The position numbers were made by a program, and so were the translations under genes. Under the pieces are notes generated by a model. It worked only from the letters and a program-made list of their open reading frames with translations, did not search any database and was not told the DNA's origin. DNA of 45,841 bases from Desulfobacterales bacterium. GTDB taxonomy: Bacteria; Desulfobacterota; Desulfobacteria; Desulfobacterales; JAFDHS01. The DNA lies in NCBI GenBank assembly GCA_030589165.1, contig JAUUWG010000003.1:1-45841 (forward strand), read 5' to 3'. Below, piece after piece: positions 17,448 to 24,997 of this stretch (position 1 is the first letter of the stretch; each line of letters begins with the position of its first letter).

Positions 17448-18005
17448 ATGCCGAAAAAAGTTGTTTTCCTGGACAGAGATGGCGTTATAAACAAAGATTC
17501 TCCAAATTATATTAAGACTTGGGCCGAATTTGAGTTTATTTCCGGAAGTATCGATGCGATTCAAAATCTTACGTCAAACGGATTTGACACCATCGTAATT
17601 ACCAATCAATCGGTTATCAACCGAAAAATGACAGCTTTGTTCGAGCTTGAATATATTTTTTCCATGTTGAAAAAATCAATCCAATCCAAAGGAGGGCGGA
17701 TAAAGGATATTTTTTACTGCCCCCATACCCCTGAAGATAATTGCGACTGCCGTAAACCAAAACCAGGACTGATTTATCAGGCGCAAAAAAGATATAATAT
17801 TGACCTTTCAGCCTCTTGCATGGTAGGCGACAGTGCAAAAGACATTGAATGCGCCCAAAATGCCGGATGCGGATATGCCGTACTGGTCAAAACCGGAAAC
17901 AGAATAGAGGCCGAAAAAATACTGGCTGCAAAAAACCTCTTTCCCGACCATGTGGCTGAAAATCTTTATGAAGCAGTCAACTGGATTATTAAACAGAAAA
18001 AGTGA
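17448..18005 (+). CDS. gmhB: D-glycero-D-manno-heptose-1,7-bisphosphate 7-phosphatase
   Basis: A 185-aa HAD phosphatase of the histidinol-phosphatase/GmhB type. Motif I is FLDRDGVINKD (D9, D11). A zinc-binding loop has C91, H93, C99 and C101 (CPHTPEDNCDCRKPKPG), and motif IV is MVGDSAKDIECA. In LPS core synthesis GmhB removes the 7-phosphate from heptose bisphosphate. IdnQ-like or histidinol phosphatases share the fold, but the CxH/CxC loop and the Gram-negative context favour GmhB. The stop TGA lies inside a fragment of the dispersed repeat (AGTGAGCTAAAG, 18001-18012), so the Lys-rich last residues may be repeat-derived. Confidence 0.88.
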   Translation: MPKKVVFLDRDGVINKDSPNYIKTWAEFEFISGSIDAIQNLTSNGFDTIVITNQSVINRKMTALFELEYIFSMLKKSIQSKGGRIKDIFYCPHTPEDNCDCRKPKPGLIYQAQKRYNIDLSASCMVGDSAKDIECAQNAGCGYAVLVKTGNRIEAEKILAAKNLFPDHVAENLYEAVNWIIKQKK

Positions 18006-18026
18006 GCTAAAGTCTTGTCATTGAGT

Positions 18027-20195
18027 ATGATAACCCTTAAAGGACACCTGGAAAGCATCACCTATTACAACGAAGAAAACCATTATACCATCGCAAAATT
18101 AAGGATGCGAAATACGAAGACGCCTGTGACCGTTGTTGGTTACATGGCCGAAGCCATGCCGGGCGAAACCCTTAAAATCCAAGGTTCATGGGAAACTCAC
18201 TCCAAATACGGCCGGCAATTTAAAATCGATTCCTTTGAAATCACCCTGCCTTCAACGGTTGACGGTATAAAAAAATACTTGAAATCCGGAATTATCAAGG
18301 GCATCGGCCCTAAAACGGCCGATAGAATGGTCACCCGCTTTAAAGAAAAGACCCTTGAAATTATAGAAGACGATCCCAAAAGACTCCTTGAAATAGAAGG
18401 CATCGGTAAGGCAACGGCGACCCGAATATCCAAAGCATGGAAAGGACATCATGCAGTAAAAAATCTCATGCAGTTCTTGCAGGAATACGGGCTCAATGCC
18501 TCATACAGCGCAAAAATATTCCAGGAATATGGCCGGAACGCCGTCAACATCATCAGCAGCGATCCTTTCCGCCTGGCCAACGACATTCCCGGAGCAGGTT
18601 TTTATATTGCCGATACCATCGCACTAAAGTCGGGAACCCCTAAAAACGAACCTCAAAGGGTCAAGGCCTGCCTTATACATCTGACACAGCAATCTTCCAA
18701 TGACGGTCACATCTTTATTTATGAACAAGAACTTTTAAAGCGTTGCACAAATCTTTTCCAGGTTGATCCGAATACAGCCAAAGATGCATTGAATGCGCTT
18801 GCCGGTTCAGGGCAGATCGTCATTGAAACACTCACATCGGATCAGGGTGCCCGTGTTGTTTACCCCAAAATTCTTCATGAAGCAGAAACCGGTGTTGCAA
18901 ACAGGCTTAAAGCGCTTTTATCGGTTCCGGTTACCTCTCCTGGTATCGATCCTGAACATATTACCGCGGAAGTTCTGAAAAAACTTGCCATCAAGCTTTC
19001 TTCCGAACAACTCAAAGTACTCGACAAAATTCTTTCCCACCGGGTTGCCATCATCACCGGAGGCCCCGGAACAGGAAAAACAACCCTTATAAGATCCGTA
19101 AATGCCGTTTTTGAAGCCTTTGGAAAAGATATTCTTTTGGCCGCCCCAACCGGCCGGGCCGCCAGACGTCTTTCAGAGGTTACCCTTAGAAAGGCGGCGA
19201 CCATTCACAAACTTTTGGGATACAATCTGACAACCGAAGCCTTTGAGAAGAATCAGGACAACCCCCTTGATGCGGATGCGGTGATCATCGATGAGGCATC
19301 CATGGTGGATACCTCTTTAATGTTTCATCTGCTTAAAGCCGTTCCCATGACTTCGGTGCTGATCATCGTCGGTGATGCCTTCCAGCTTCCTTCCGTGGGT
19401 CCCGGCAACGTTCTTTCCGACATGATCGAATCGGGTGTAATTCCCGTCTTTTATCTTAAAAAAATATACCGGCAGGCCCAGGAAAGCCCCATTGTCGTCA
19501 ATGCACATATGGTCCGCAGGGGTGAATTCCCCATGTTGGAGAGGCCTGATAAGCACAAAGGCCTGTCTGAATTTTACTTTATCGAACAAAGCAATCCCCA
19601 TCAGGTTGTTGAAACCATCGTCGAATTATGCACCAATAGAATCCCGAAAAGATTCAACCTTGATCCGGTAAAGGAAATTCAGGTCTTAACGCCCATGCAC
19701 AAGGGAGAGGTCGGCGTCATCAACCTGAACCAGGTCCTTCAAAAGGTTTTGAATACCAGCCCGGTTTTAATGGAAAGTATGGGCAACACCTTCAAACAAG
19801 GCGACAAGGTCATGCACTTGAAAAACAACTATCAAAAAGAGGTTTTCAACGGCGATATCGGAACCATCCGTTCCATAGACAAAGCAGAAAGTCAGCTTTC
19901 GGTAGACTATTACGGACGGACGGTAAAGTATAATTTTGATGAATTAAATGAAATCTCACCGGCATACGCCATATCGGTCCACAAATCACAGGGATCGGAA
20001 TATCCGGCCGTAATTGTTCCCATAATGACCCAGCATTTCGTGCTCCTCCAACGAAACCTGCTATACACGGCAATGACGCGGGGCAAAGAGCTGGTGATCC
20101 TCATCGGTACCCGAAAAGCGCTCAACATCGCTCTGAAAAATGATAAGCCCCGGCAACGTCTCTCCAGCCTGGCAGACAGGCTTAAGGCAAGGTAA
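18027..20195 (+). CDS. recD2: RecD2-type ATP-dependent 5'-3' DNA helicase
   Basis: 722 aa from ATG 18027, which gives the family-typical start MITLKGHLESITYYNEENHYTIAKL. A TTG at 18015 is the alternative. Order: an N-terminal OB-like domain; a helix-hairpin-helix region (KSGIIKGIGPKTADRMV, LLEIEGIGKATATRI); a helicase core with Walker A GGPGTGKTTL (from about residue 345), VIIDEASMVDT, GDAFQLPSVGPGN and IYRQAQ; and the C-terminal UvrD-like motif AYAISVHKSQGSEYPAV. RecD2 works without RecBC in DNA repair and fork processing. It starts 21 bases after gmhB and is convergent with the nudix gene. Confidence 0.95.
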   Translation: MITLKGHLESITYYNEENHYTIAKLRMRNTKTPVTVVGYMAEAMPGETLKIQGSWETHSKYGRQFKIDSFEITLPSTVDGIKKYLKSGIIKGIGPKTADRMVTRFKEKTLEIIEDDPKRLLEIEGIGKATATRISKAWKGHHAVKNLMQFLQEYGLNASYSAKIFQEYGRNAVNIISSDPFRLANDIPGAGFYIADTIALKSGTPKNEPQRVKACLIHLTQQSSNDGHIFIYEQELLKRCTNLFQVDPNTAKDALNALAGSGQIVIETLTSDQGARVVYPKILHEAETGVANRLKALLSVPVTSPGIDPEHITAEVLKKLAIKLSSEQLKVLDKILSHRVAIITGGPGTGKTTLIRSVNAVFEAFGKDILLAAPTGRAARRLSEVTLRKAATIHKLLGYNLTTEAFEKNQDNPLDADAVIIDEASMVDTSLMFHLLKAVPMTSVLIIVGDAFQLPSVGPGNVLSDMIESGVIPVFYLKKIYRQAQESPIVVNAHMVRRGEFPMLERPDKHKGLSEFYFIEQSNPHQVVETIVELCTNRIPKRFNLDPVKEIQVLTPMHKGEVGVINLNQVLQKVLNTSPVLMESMGNTFKQGDKVMHLKNNYQKEVFNGDIGTIRSIDKAESQLSVDYYGRTVKYNFDELNEISPAYAISVHKSQGSEYPAVIVPIMTQHFVLLQRNLLYTAMTRGKELVILIGTRKALNIALKNDKPRQRLSSLADRLKAR

Positions 20196-20254
20196 CAGAA
20201 ATTGGTTTTTAATAACGGCCTGACATAGAAACATTTCCTATCCGACATTCCACC

Positions 20255-20923
20255 CTACGATCTGCATCTGATTTTTTGGATTATCTCGTATATTATTTCT
20301 GCGGTGATACCCCAAACAGGCGTCTCCCGGGTCCTGTAAACCAATATCCGGTGATGCCTGAAACCCCAGGATTCAGCATACCTTTCAGGTAAATTCAGCG
20401 CTTCGGTCGGCAGCAAAACCACTTTTTCGCCGTTTTGATCCGTATATGAAGATTGGATTTCCGATCTCACCTGATATCGTTCCGGTTCATTGCGTTCAAA
20501 ATAAGATACCGGTAAAACAAAAAGCTTTTCAACCTCATTTTTTTGGGGGATTAATTCATCCGGACTTTCGATTTCAAGCGTCGCGATAAATGCGTCTACC
20601 GTTGTTCCGATCAAAGCGATGAGCGTATCGAGATGACCGTGAATTTTTATTTTTTCTCTTTTAATCCCGATTTCTTCAACAGTTTCCCGAATAGCGGTCT
20701 CTTTATAGGTCAAATCACATTTGGGGTCATGCCGGCCTCCCGGAAAACAGATTTCTCCTCCCTGTCGGATATGGGCGGCTCTTTTCTGAAATAAAAAATG
20801 GTATTCACCATCTATCAGAACCAGAGGCACCAATACTACGGAATTAAAGTATTTTTCCTTTCCCTGAATGCCGGGAAATTCAGGTAATTTTTTCTTTAAT
20901 ATATTAAAATCGCCTTGTTTCAT
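20255..20923 (-). CDS. Nudix hydrolase, CoA-pyrophosphatase-like (NudL/YeaB family)
   Basis: 222 aa. The nudix box occupies about residues 62-86 (GGRHDPKCDLTYKETAIRET then VEEIGI), preceded by the CoA-nudix signature LFQKRAAHIRQGGEICFPGG. Members cleave CoA and acyl-CoA into 3'-phospho-ADP and acyl-phosphopantetheine in a Mg/Mn-dependent way. Length and signature fit the family. No good Shine-Dalgarno sequence precedes the ATG at 20923. The upstream region (20924-21234) is filled by repeat copy B and a MITE, so its original promoter may have been displaced or supplied by these elements. Confidence 0.88.
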   Translation of the reverse strand: MKQGDFNILKKKLPEFPGIQGKEKYFNSVVLVPLVLIDGEYHFLFQKRAAHIRQGGEICFPGGRHDPKCDLTYKETAIRETVEEIGIKREKIKIHGHLDTLIALIGTTVDAFIATLEIESPDELIPQKNEVEKLFVLPVSYFERNEPERYQVRSEIQSSYTDQNGEKVVLLPTEALNLPERYAESWGFRHHRILVYRTRETPVWGITAEIIYEIIQKIRCRS

Positions 20924-20982
20924 GATTTGATGTTTAATTTATAACTCAATAGACCGGATTGAGTGATCTTTTATAGTTTATT

Positions 20983-21112
20983 CCTAAGCCGGATAAACCG
21001 GAAAAGTGAGCTAAAGTTAATGAGTCGCTTCGCTCCGTCTTTTTTATATAAAATTGATAGAATACCTCACCTTTAGGCACTTTAGCTCACTTTAGATCAC
21101 TTCACACTTTTT
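20983..21112. repeat. Palindromic dispersed repeat (copy B, reverse orientation)
   Basis: The reverse complement of this stretch aligns with copy A (6145-6275) over the central 65 bases with two substitutions and a 2-base gap. It shares GACGGAGCGAAGCGA and the inverted ACTTTAGCTC arms. The outer end adds CCTAAGCCGGATAAACCGG (20984-21002), which recurs inverted at 9829-9847 and, in modified form, at 31384-31401. Confidence 0.8.
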
Positions 21113-21163
21113 TAAATTCAGATTTTTTTGACATAAAAAACACAAAATTCAGAATTAAGAGAC

Positions 21164-21349
21164 TAAGGGACTCGGCACAAATAAATTATCCCATTTAGCA
21201 TCTCCTATTCAGGCCATCTTTATTCGATACTCAATCAAATCGTCCTCGAAATAGTACGACTATTCCTGTGGCGATTAGATTTCGGATCGAATAAATCTGA
21301 CCTGAACATGAGCACTATCTGGGACACTTTATTCGTGCCGAGTCCCTTA
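21164..21349. mobile_element. MITE with 30-bp terminal inverted repeats and TA target signature
   Basis: Left end 21164-21193 begins TAAGGGACTCGGCAC. Right end 21320-21349 is its inverse (GTGCCGAGTCCCTTA at 21335-21349). 26 of 30 bases match. If the outer TA on each side is the duplicated target, the element is 182 bases (21166-21347), as for IS630/Tc1-type insertions. It encodes no transposase. The inner 120 bases recur at about 93% identity by eye at 45717-45841. Confidence 0.82.
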
Positions 21350-23829
21350 CAGGAATGACACCCGGATTTTTTTGATTCTTTCTTTTTTCCCTCTTCTTCT
21401 TCTTTTTCGCCAAACTTCTTCAGTCCTTCAGCCAATTCCCTTAATCTTTCATCGACCAGATAATTAATTGTCCCTTCGAGGTAGGTCCCGTCAGGCTGCT
21501 TTTCTCCGGCCTTTTTATCGGTCAGGATTTCGACACCCTCATCAATGGTTTTTACCGCATAAATATGGAACTTCCCATTTTCCACCGCTTTGACCACATC
21601 CTTACGAAGCATAAGATCTTTGACATTACTTTCCGGTATCATCACCCCTTGGCGACCGGTGAATTTGATTTTAGAGCAGCAGTCGTAGAATCCTTCTATT
21701 TTTTGATTGACACCGCCGATGGCCTGTATTTCTCCTTTCTGATTGACGGAACCGGTAACCGCTATATCCTGTCTTAAGGCAAGACCGGAAAGGCTGGAAA
21801 GCAGGGCATAGACTTCGGTTGAAGAGGCGCTGTCCCCCTCCACACCGCTGTAAGACTGCTCAAAGGCAATGCTGGCGCTCATACTCAACGGTTTATCCTG
21901 AGCATACTTCTCTCTCAGGTAGCCGCTTACAATCAGGAGCCCCTTATTATAGGTATTACCCGACAAGTCGGCTTCTCTTTCAATATTGATAATGCCAGAG
22001 CGGCCCATGGAGGTGGAAGCGGTAATACGGGAAGGCTTTCCGAATGAATAATCCCCTACCTGATAAACGGCAAGGCCGTTAACCTGGCCGACCACCTTTC
22101 CGTCAACATCGATCATCAAAGTTCCACGATCGATCATTTCCTGAATATGCTCTTCAATCATGTTGGATCGGTATACCCTGGCTTCAATGGTCTTATCCAC
22201 ATGGCTTTCCCGGACCATCGCCTCATTTTCTTGGCCGGCCCAGTAATCCGCCTCCCGGATGAGATCTGTTATGGCAGGAAAACGCGTAGCGATTTTTTCC
22301 TGACGCCCTGCCATGCGAACCGCATGTTCGACCAGTGCAGCTATGGCTGTTCTGTCAAAGGGCTTCAAATCCTCGTCATCTTTTTTCCTTTTGATAAACT
22401 CTGCAAACTGGCGGATGTTCTCTTCGTTTTTGTTCATGGAGGTATCAAAATCCGCTCTTACTTTAAAAATCTTTTTAATATCCGGGTCATAGGCCATAAG
22501 CAGAGGATACCACCGCTCATCCGAGATAATAACCACCTTAATATCCATATCAATGGGTTCCGGTTTTAAAGCCGTGGTGGTGAACAAATAAAAGGGATCG
22601 TACGTCTGAATCTCCATTTTTTTTGTTTTCAGTGATCGTTTGAGTGACGGCCATACCCCAGGTTCTGCAATGACATCAAGCAAATTCAGAACCAGATACC
22701 CCCCGTTAGCCTTAACAAAAGACCCGGCCGTAATTTTGCTGAAATCCGTCTTCCATACGCCGCTTCGATCAACAACCCTTTCTATACTGCCGAAAAGATT
22801 CCGGTATGTGGGATAGGATTCGACAATCACGGGGGCTGACTTCTGATCAGCGTTATCCACCAGAAGATTGACCTGATAAGGTTGAAAAAGATCGGCGGCA
22901 GGAGGCAAAAAGGGTATTCCAGGTACAAGTTGCTGAGCCTGGGGCATGAAAATCTGTAAATTCTCAGTCATATCCTCAAGCATGTCATTAAAATACGTAT
23001 CAATCTCTTTAATTTTATATTTATCCCTTATGGGCACAACCAGTTGCGTTGCCGCTTTCATAAACATGAAGCGATCCATTTCCTCAATATTTTCCTGAAT
23101 CTCCTTTTGCAGATCTCTGAGTTCAAGGAAAATTTTGTCTATCTGATCTCTGAGTTTTTCCTGCTTTTTTTTCAACTCCTCAAACTCTTCCTTTGGGAAC
23201 CTTCCCCTTTCCTCCATATCTTCAACCTGATCGATATGCATGGGTTTTTCATCAACCAAAGGCATGAGTTCAGGCCGCTTAACCTGTCCTACCTGTATAT
23301 CCACAAGAGCAAACCCCTGCTCTCGGACTTCCTTGTCAAGCTCCTTGAAAAAATTTTTAGCCTTTTTCTCATATTCTTCTGCAATCTCTTTTTTTCGGCT
23401 CAGATAATCCTGACCGGTAAAAAGTTGCGGGATTTGCTTTTTAAGGGCTTCTATAAAATTATGAATTTCCTTTTTGAATTTCTGCCCTGTTCCTGCCTTG
23501 AGCCGGAGGAGGATGGGTGCCTCAGGATTCTTGAAGTTATTCACATAACAAAGGTCGTCCGGTACCATACCCTTTTTCCGGGATATCTCATCGAGTAATT
23601 TTCGAACTGTGGACATTTTCCCCGTACCCAAGGCCCCTGTTACGAAAACATTGTATCCCTCTTTATTAATATCCATGCCAAAGCGGAAGGCCTCTACGCC
23701 TCTTTTCTGGCCGATAATCTTTTCCAGCGGTTTAACGTCTTCAGTACTTTCAAACGGCAGGGTGACCGGATCAAGGCGCCATCTGAGTTTATCAACGCTC
23801 ACTGTTTTATCTGATTTATTCTCGGGCAT
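21235..23829 (-). CDS. Lon-like ATP-dependent protease (LonB/AAA_32 family) with MITE-derived C-terminus
   Basis: 864 aa. The N-terminal ATPase part starts LRWRLDPVTLPFE with Walker A GALGTGK (65-71), followed by a long charged coiled insertion (about 150-260). The Lon protease domain has the dyad GDSASS (S667) and GGVNQK (K710), 43 residues apart as in Lon. The RBS GAGGAG precedes the ATG. Family members are soluble proteases, not the classical Lon. The last 37 residues (828-864, from KGLGTNKVS) and the stop are encoded by the MITE at 21164-21349; the native tail probably ended near KKSGCHSC. The protease domain itself is untouched, so activity is likely kept. It lies downstream of hsp20 in the same direction, suggesting a stress-protease pair. 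Confidence 0.92.
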   Translation of the reverse strand: MPENKSDKTVSVDKLRWRLDPVTLPFESTEDVKPLEKIIGQKRGVEAFRFGMDINKEGYNVFVTGALGTGKMSTVRKLLDEISRKKGMVPDDLCYVNNFKNPEAPILLRLKAGTGQKFKKEIHNFIEALKKQIPQLFTGQDYLSRKKEIAEEYEKKAKNFFKELDKEVREQGFALVDIQVGQVKRPELMPLVDEKPMHIDQVEDMEERGRFPKEEFEELKKKQEKLRDQIDKIFLELRDLQKEIQENIEEMDRFMFMKAATQLVVPIRDKYKIKEIDTYFNDMLEDMTENLQIFMPQAQQLVPGIPFLPPAADLFQPYQVNLLVDNADQKSAPVIVESYPTYRNLFGSIERVVDRSGVWKTDFSKITAGSFVKANGGYLVLNLLDVIAEPGVWPSLKRSLKTKKMEIQTYDPFYLFTTTALKPEPIDMDIKVVIISDERWYPLLMAYDPDIKKIFKVRADFDTSMNKNEENIRQFAEFIKRKKDDEDLKPFDRTAIAALVEHAVRMAGRQEKIATRFPAITDLIREADYWAGQENEAMVRESHVDKTIEARVYRSNMIEEHIQEMIDRGTLMIDVDGKVVGQVNGLAVYQVGDYSFGKPSRITASTSMGRSGIINIEREADLSGNTYNKGLLIVSGYLREKYAQDKPLSMSASIAFEQSYSGVEGDSASSTEVYALLSSLSGLALRQDIAVTGSVNQKGEIQAIGGVNQKIEGFYDCCSKIKFTGRQGVMIPESNVKDLMLRKDVVKAVENGKFHIYAVKTIDEGVEILTDKKAGEKQPDGTYLEGTINYLVDERLRELAEGLKKFGEKEEEEGKKKESKKSGCHSCKGLGTNKVSQIVLMFRSDLFDPKSNRHRNSRTISRTI

Positions 23830-23991
23830 TTATGGACTCCTCATTTTTAGTTATTTTAGATAGCTTTAAAGTCTTTCAGGATAGCTTGGAAATTCAGATG
23901 AAATAAATTTTGATCTAAAGACAGGATAATAAGTCTTCCAAGGGCCAAAAAGGGCTTCTGAAATAATGTATCTGAGGCAATTGATAATAAA

Positions 23992-24429
23992 TTACTCTAC
24001 TCTGATTTTAACTTCCCGGACTCTTTCCGGTTTGTATTTAGGAATAAATATTTTTAATATGCCGTTTGTATAGGTTGCCTCAACATTGTCGAGCATTACC
24101 CGACAAGGGAGTGGAATGGTCCGGAAAAAAGACTCTTGTCTTACCTCAATTTTTCCACCTTTCTTAACGACTTCTTGTTTCATCTCCCCTTTAATGGTCA
24201 GGACACCATCGTTGATCGAGATGTCCAAATTCTCCGGATTAAAACCAGGTATCTCAGCATTGACAACCAAATGGTCCTTTGTTTGTAATAAATTTATAAA
24301 GGGAACCTTACTGACGACCCTTGGCAAAAGAGGCATATCAAAATCATTGCAAAACCTGTACATGAGGCGGTCCATATCTCTTTTCAATTTCCTCATTTCC
24401 TGATCTATCCATATGGTCAGCTCGGGCAT
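23992..24429 (-). CDS. Hsp20 / alpha-crystallin family small heat-shock protein
   Basis: 145 aa. The alpha-crystallin domain (about 42-140) shows VNAEIPGFNPENLDISINDGVL, TIKGEMKQE, FFRTIPLPCRVMLDNVEATY and the typical NGILKIFIPK. These ATP-independent holdases bind unfolding proteins. An excellent ribosome site (AAAGGAGG, 7 bases upstream) supports the ATG. On the reverse strand a TATAAT lies at 24475-24470 without a convincing -35 box, and no CIRCE operator is seen. The 162-base gap to the Lon-like protease gene downstream has no obvious terminator, so co-transcription is possible. Confidence 0.94.
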   Translation of the reverse strand: MPELTIWIDQEMRKLKRDMDRLMYRFCNDFDMPLLPRVVSKVPFINLLQTKDHLVVNAEIPGFNPENLDISINDGVLTIKGEMKQEVVKKGGKIEVRQESFFRTIPLPCRVMLDNVEATYTNGILKIFIPKYKPERVREVKIRVE

Positions 24430-24789
24430 GGTTAAACCTCCTTTCTATTTTCCGGATGGTTTATTTATGATTATAAAAATTTTAAGATACTATTTCGGCT
24501 CGTTCTGTGAAACATTAATTATGGCAGAACATATTACGAATAAAATACGCAAAAAAAATTATATCACAGTCAGTACGGTAAAAACACAAAAAATAATTTT
24601 CCGGAATGGACATTTTAAAAACTCATCAAAGGTTATGGAATAAAGTACACAGTTTTATGTAATTATGATGTAATTTTCATAACCATAAATCCGGATTTCT
24701 ATGACTCGCCATAAAACCCGCCTGCCAATATTTTTATAACAATTTGATATTTAAACATAAAATTACTCGACTAAATATCTGCAGGTTAC

Positions 24790-24805
24790 TGGCACCTAAA
24801 TTGCA
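24790..24805 (+). promoter_or_regulatory. Sigma-54 promoter for cooS
   Basis: TGGCACCTAAATTGCA matches the -24/-12 consensus TGGCAC-N5-TTGCA at every defined base, with GG and GC exactly 10 bases apart. It faces cooS, 192 bases before its ATG. Sigma-54 promoters need an activator bound upstream; the inverted motifs at 24631-24684 lie at a suitable distance of about 110-160 bases. Confidence 0.68.
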
Positions 24806-24891
24806 ATGATTTACTATACTCCAAATTTTACGTTTTTATTTGGCAAACCGGTTTAAGATTTAATAATGCCTTTTGACTCAAATTTAACATC

Positions 24892-24977
24892 GGGTTTAAC
24901 CTCCATGGGTTTAACCTCCATGGGGAAAAATTCCAAATTCGGTTTTTAAATTCCATGAAGGAAAAAACTAAATTCCA
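24892..24977 (+). repeat. Direct repeats in the cooS leader
   Basis: GGGTTTAACCTCCAT occurs twice in perfect tandem (24892-24906, 24907-24921). It is followed by three AAATTCCA boxes at 24928, 24948 and 24970 (spacing 20 and 22 bases), the last two as part of a longer imperfect repeat ending in the ribosome site. In the predicted sigma-54 transcript these are all in the 5' untranslated leader. Confidence 0.6.
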
Positions 24978-24997
24978 AGAAGGAAGGAGGATTAGAC

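Larger units (their letters stand above)
24430..24997. other. 568-base regulatory gap between divergent hsp20 and cooS
   Basis: No credible gene. It holds the hsp20 leader (reverse) and the cooS control region: inverted motifs GGTTATG/CATAACC (24631-24637, 24678-24684) and TTATGA/TCATAA (24663-24668, 24677-24682), a sigma-54 promoter (24790-24805), a 15-base tandem repeat (24892-24921) and three AAATTCCA boxes (24928, 24948, 24970). Confidence 0.7.

Noticed and set aside
23044-23598. 184-codon open frame antisense to the Lon-like protease
   Set aside because: Its Phe/Leu/Ile-rich translation mirrors the Glu/Lys-rich coiled coil on the other strand. No ribosome site.
24413-24643. 76-codon forward ORF over the hsp20 start and promoter
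   Set aside because: It starts inside hsp20 on the other strand and covers AT-rich control DNA. No ribosome site and no recognisable motif.
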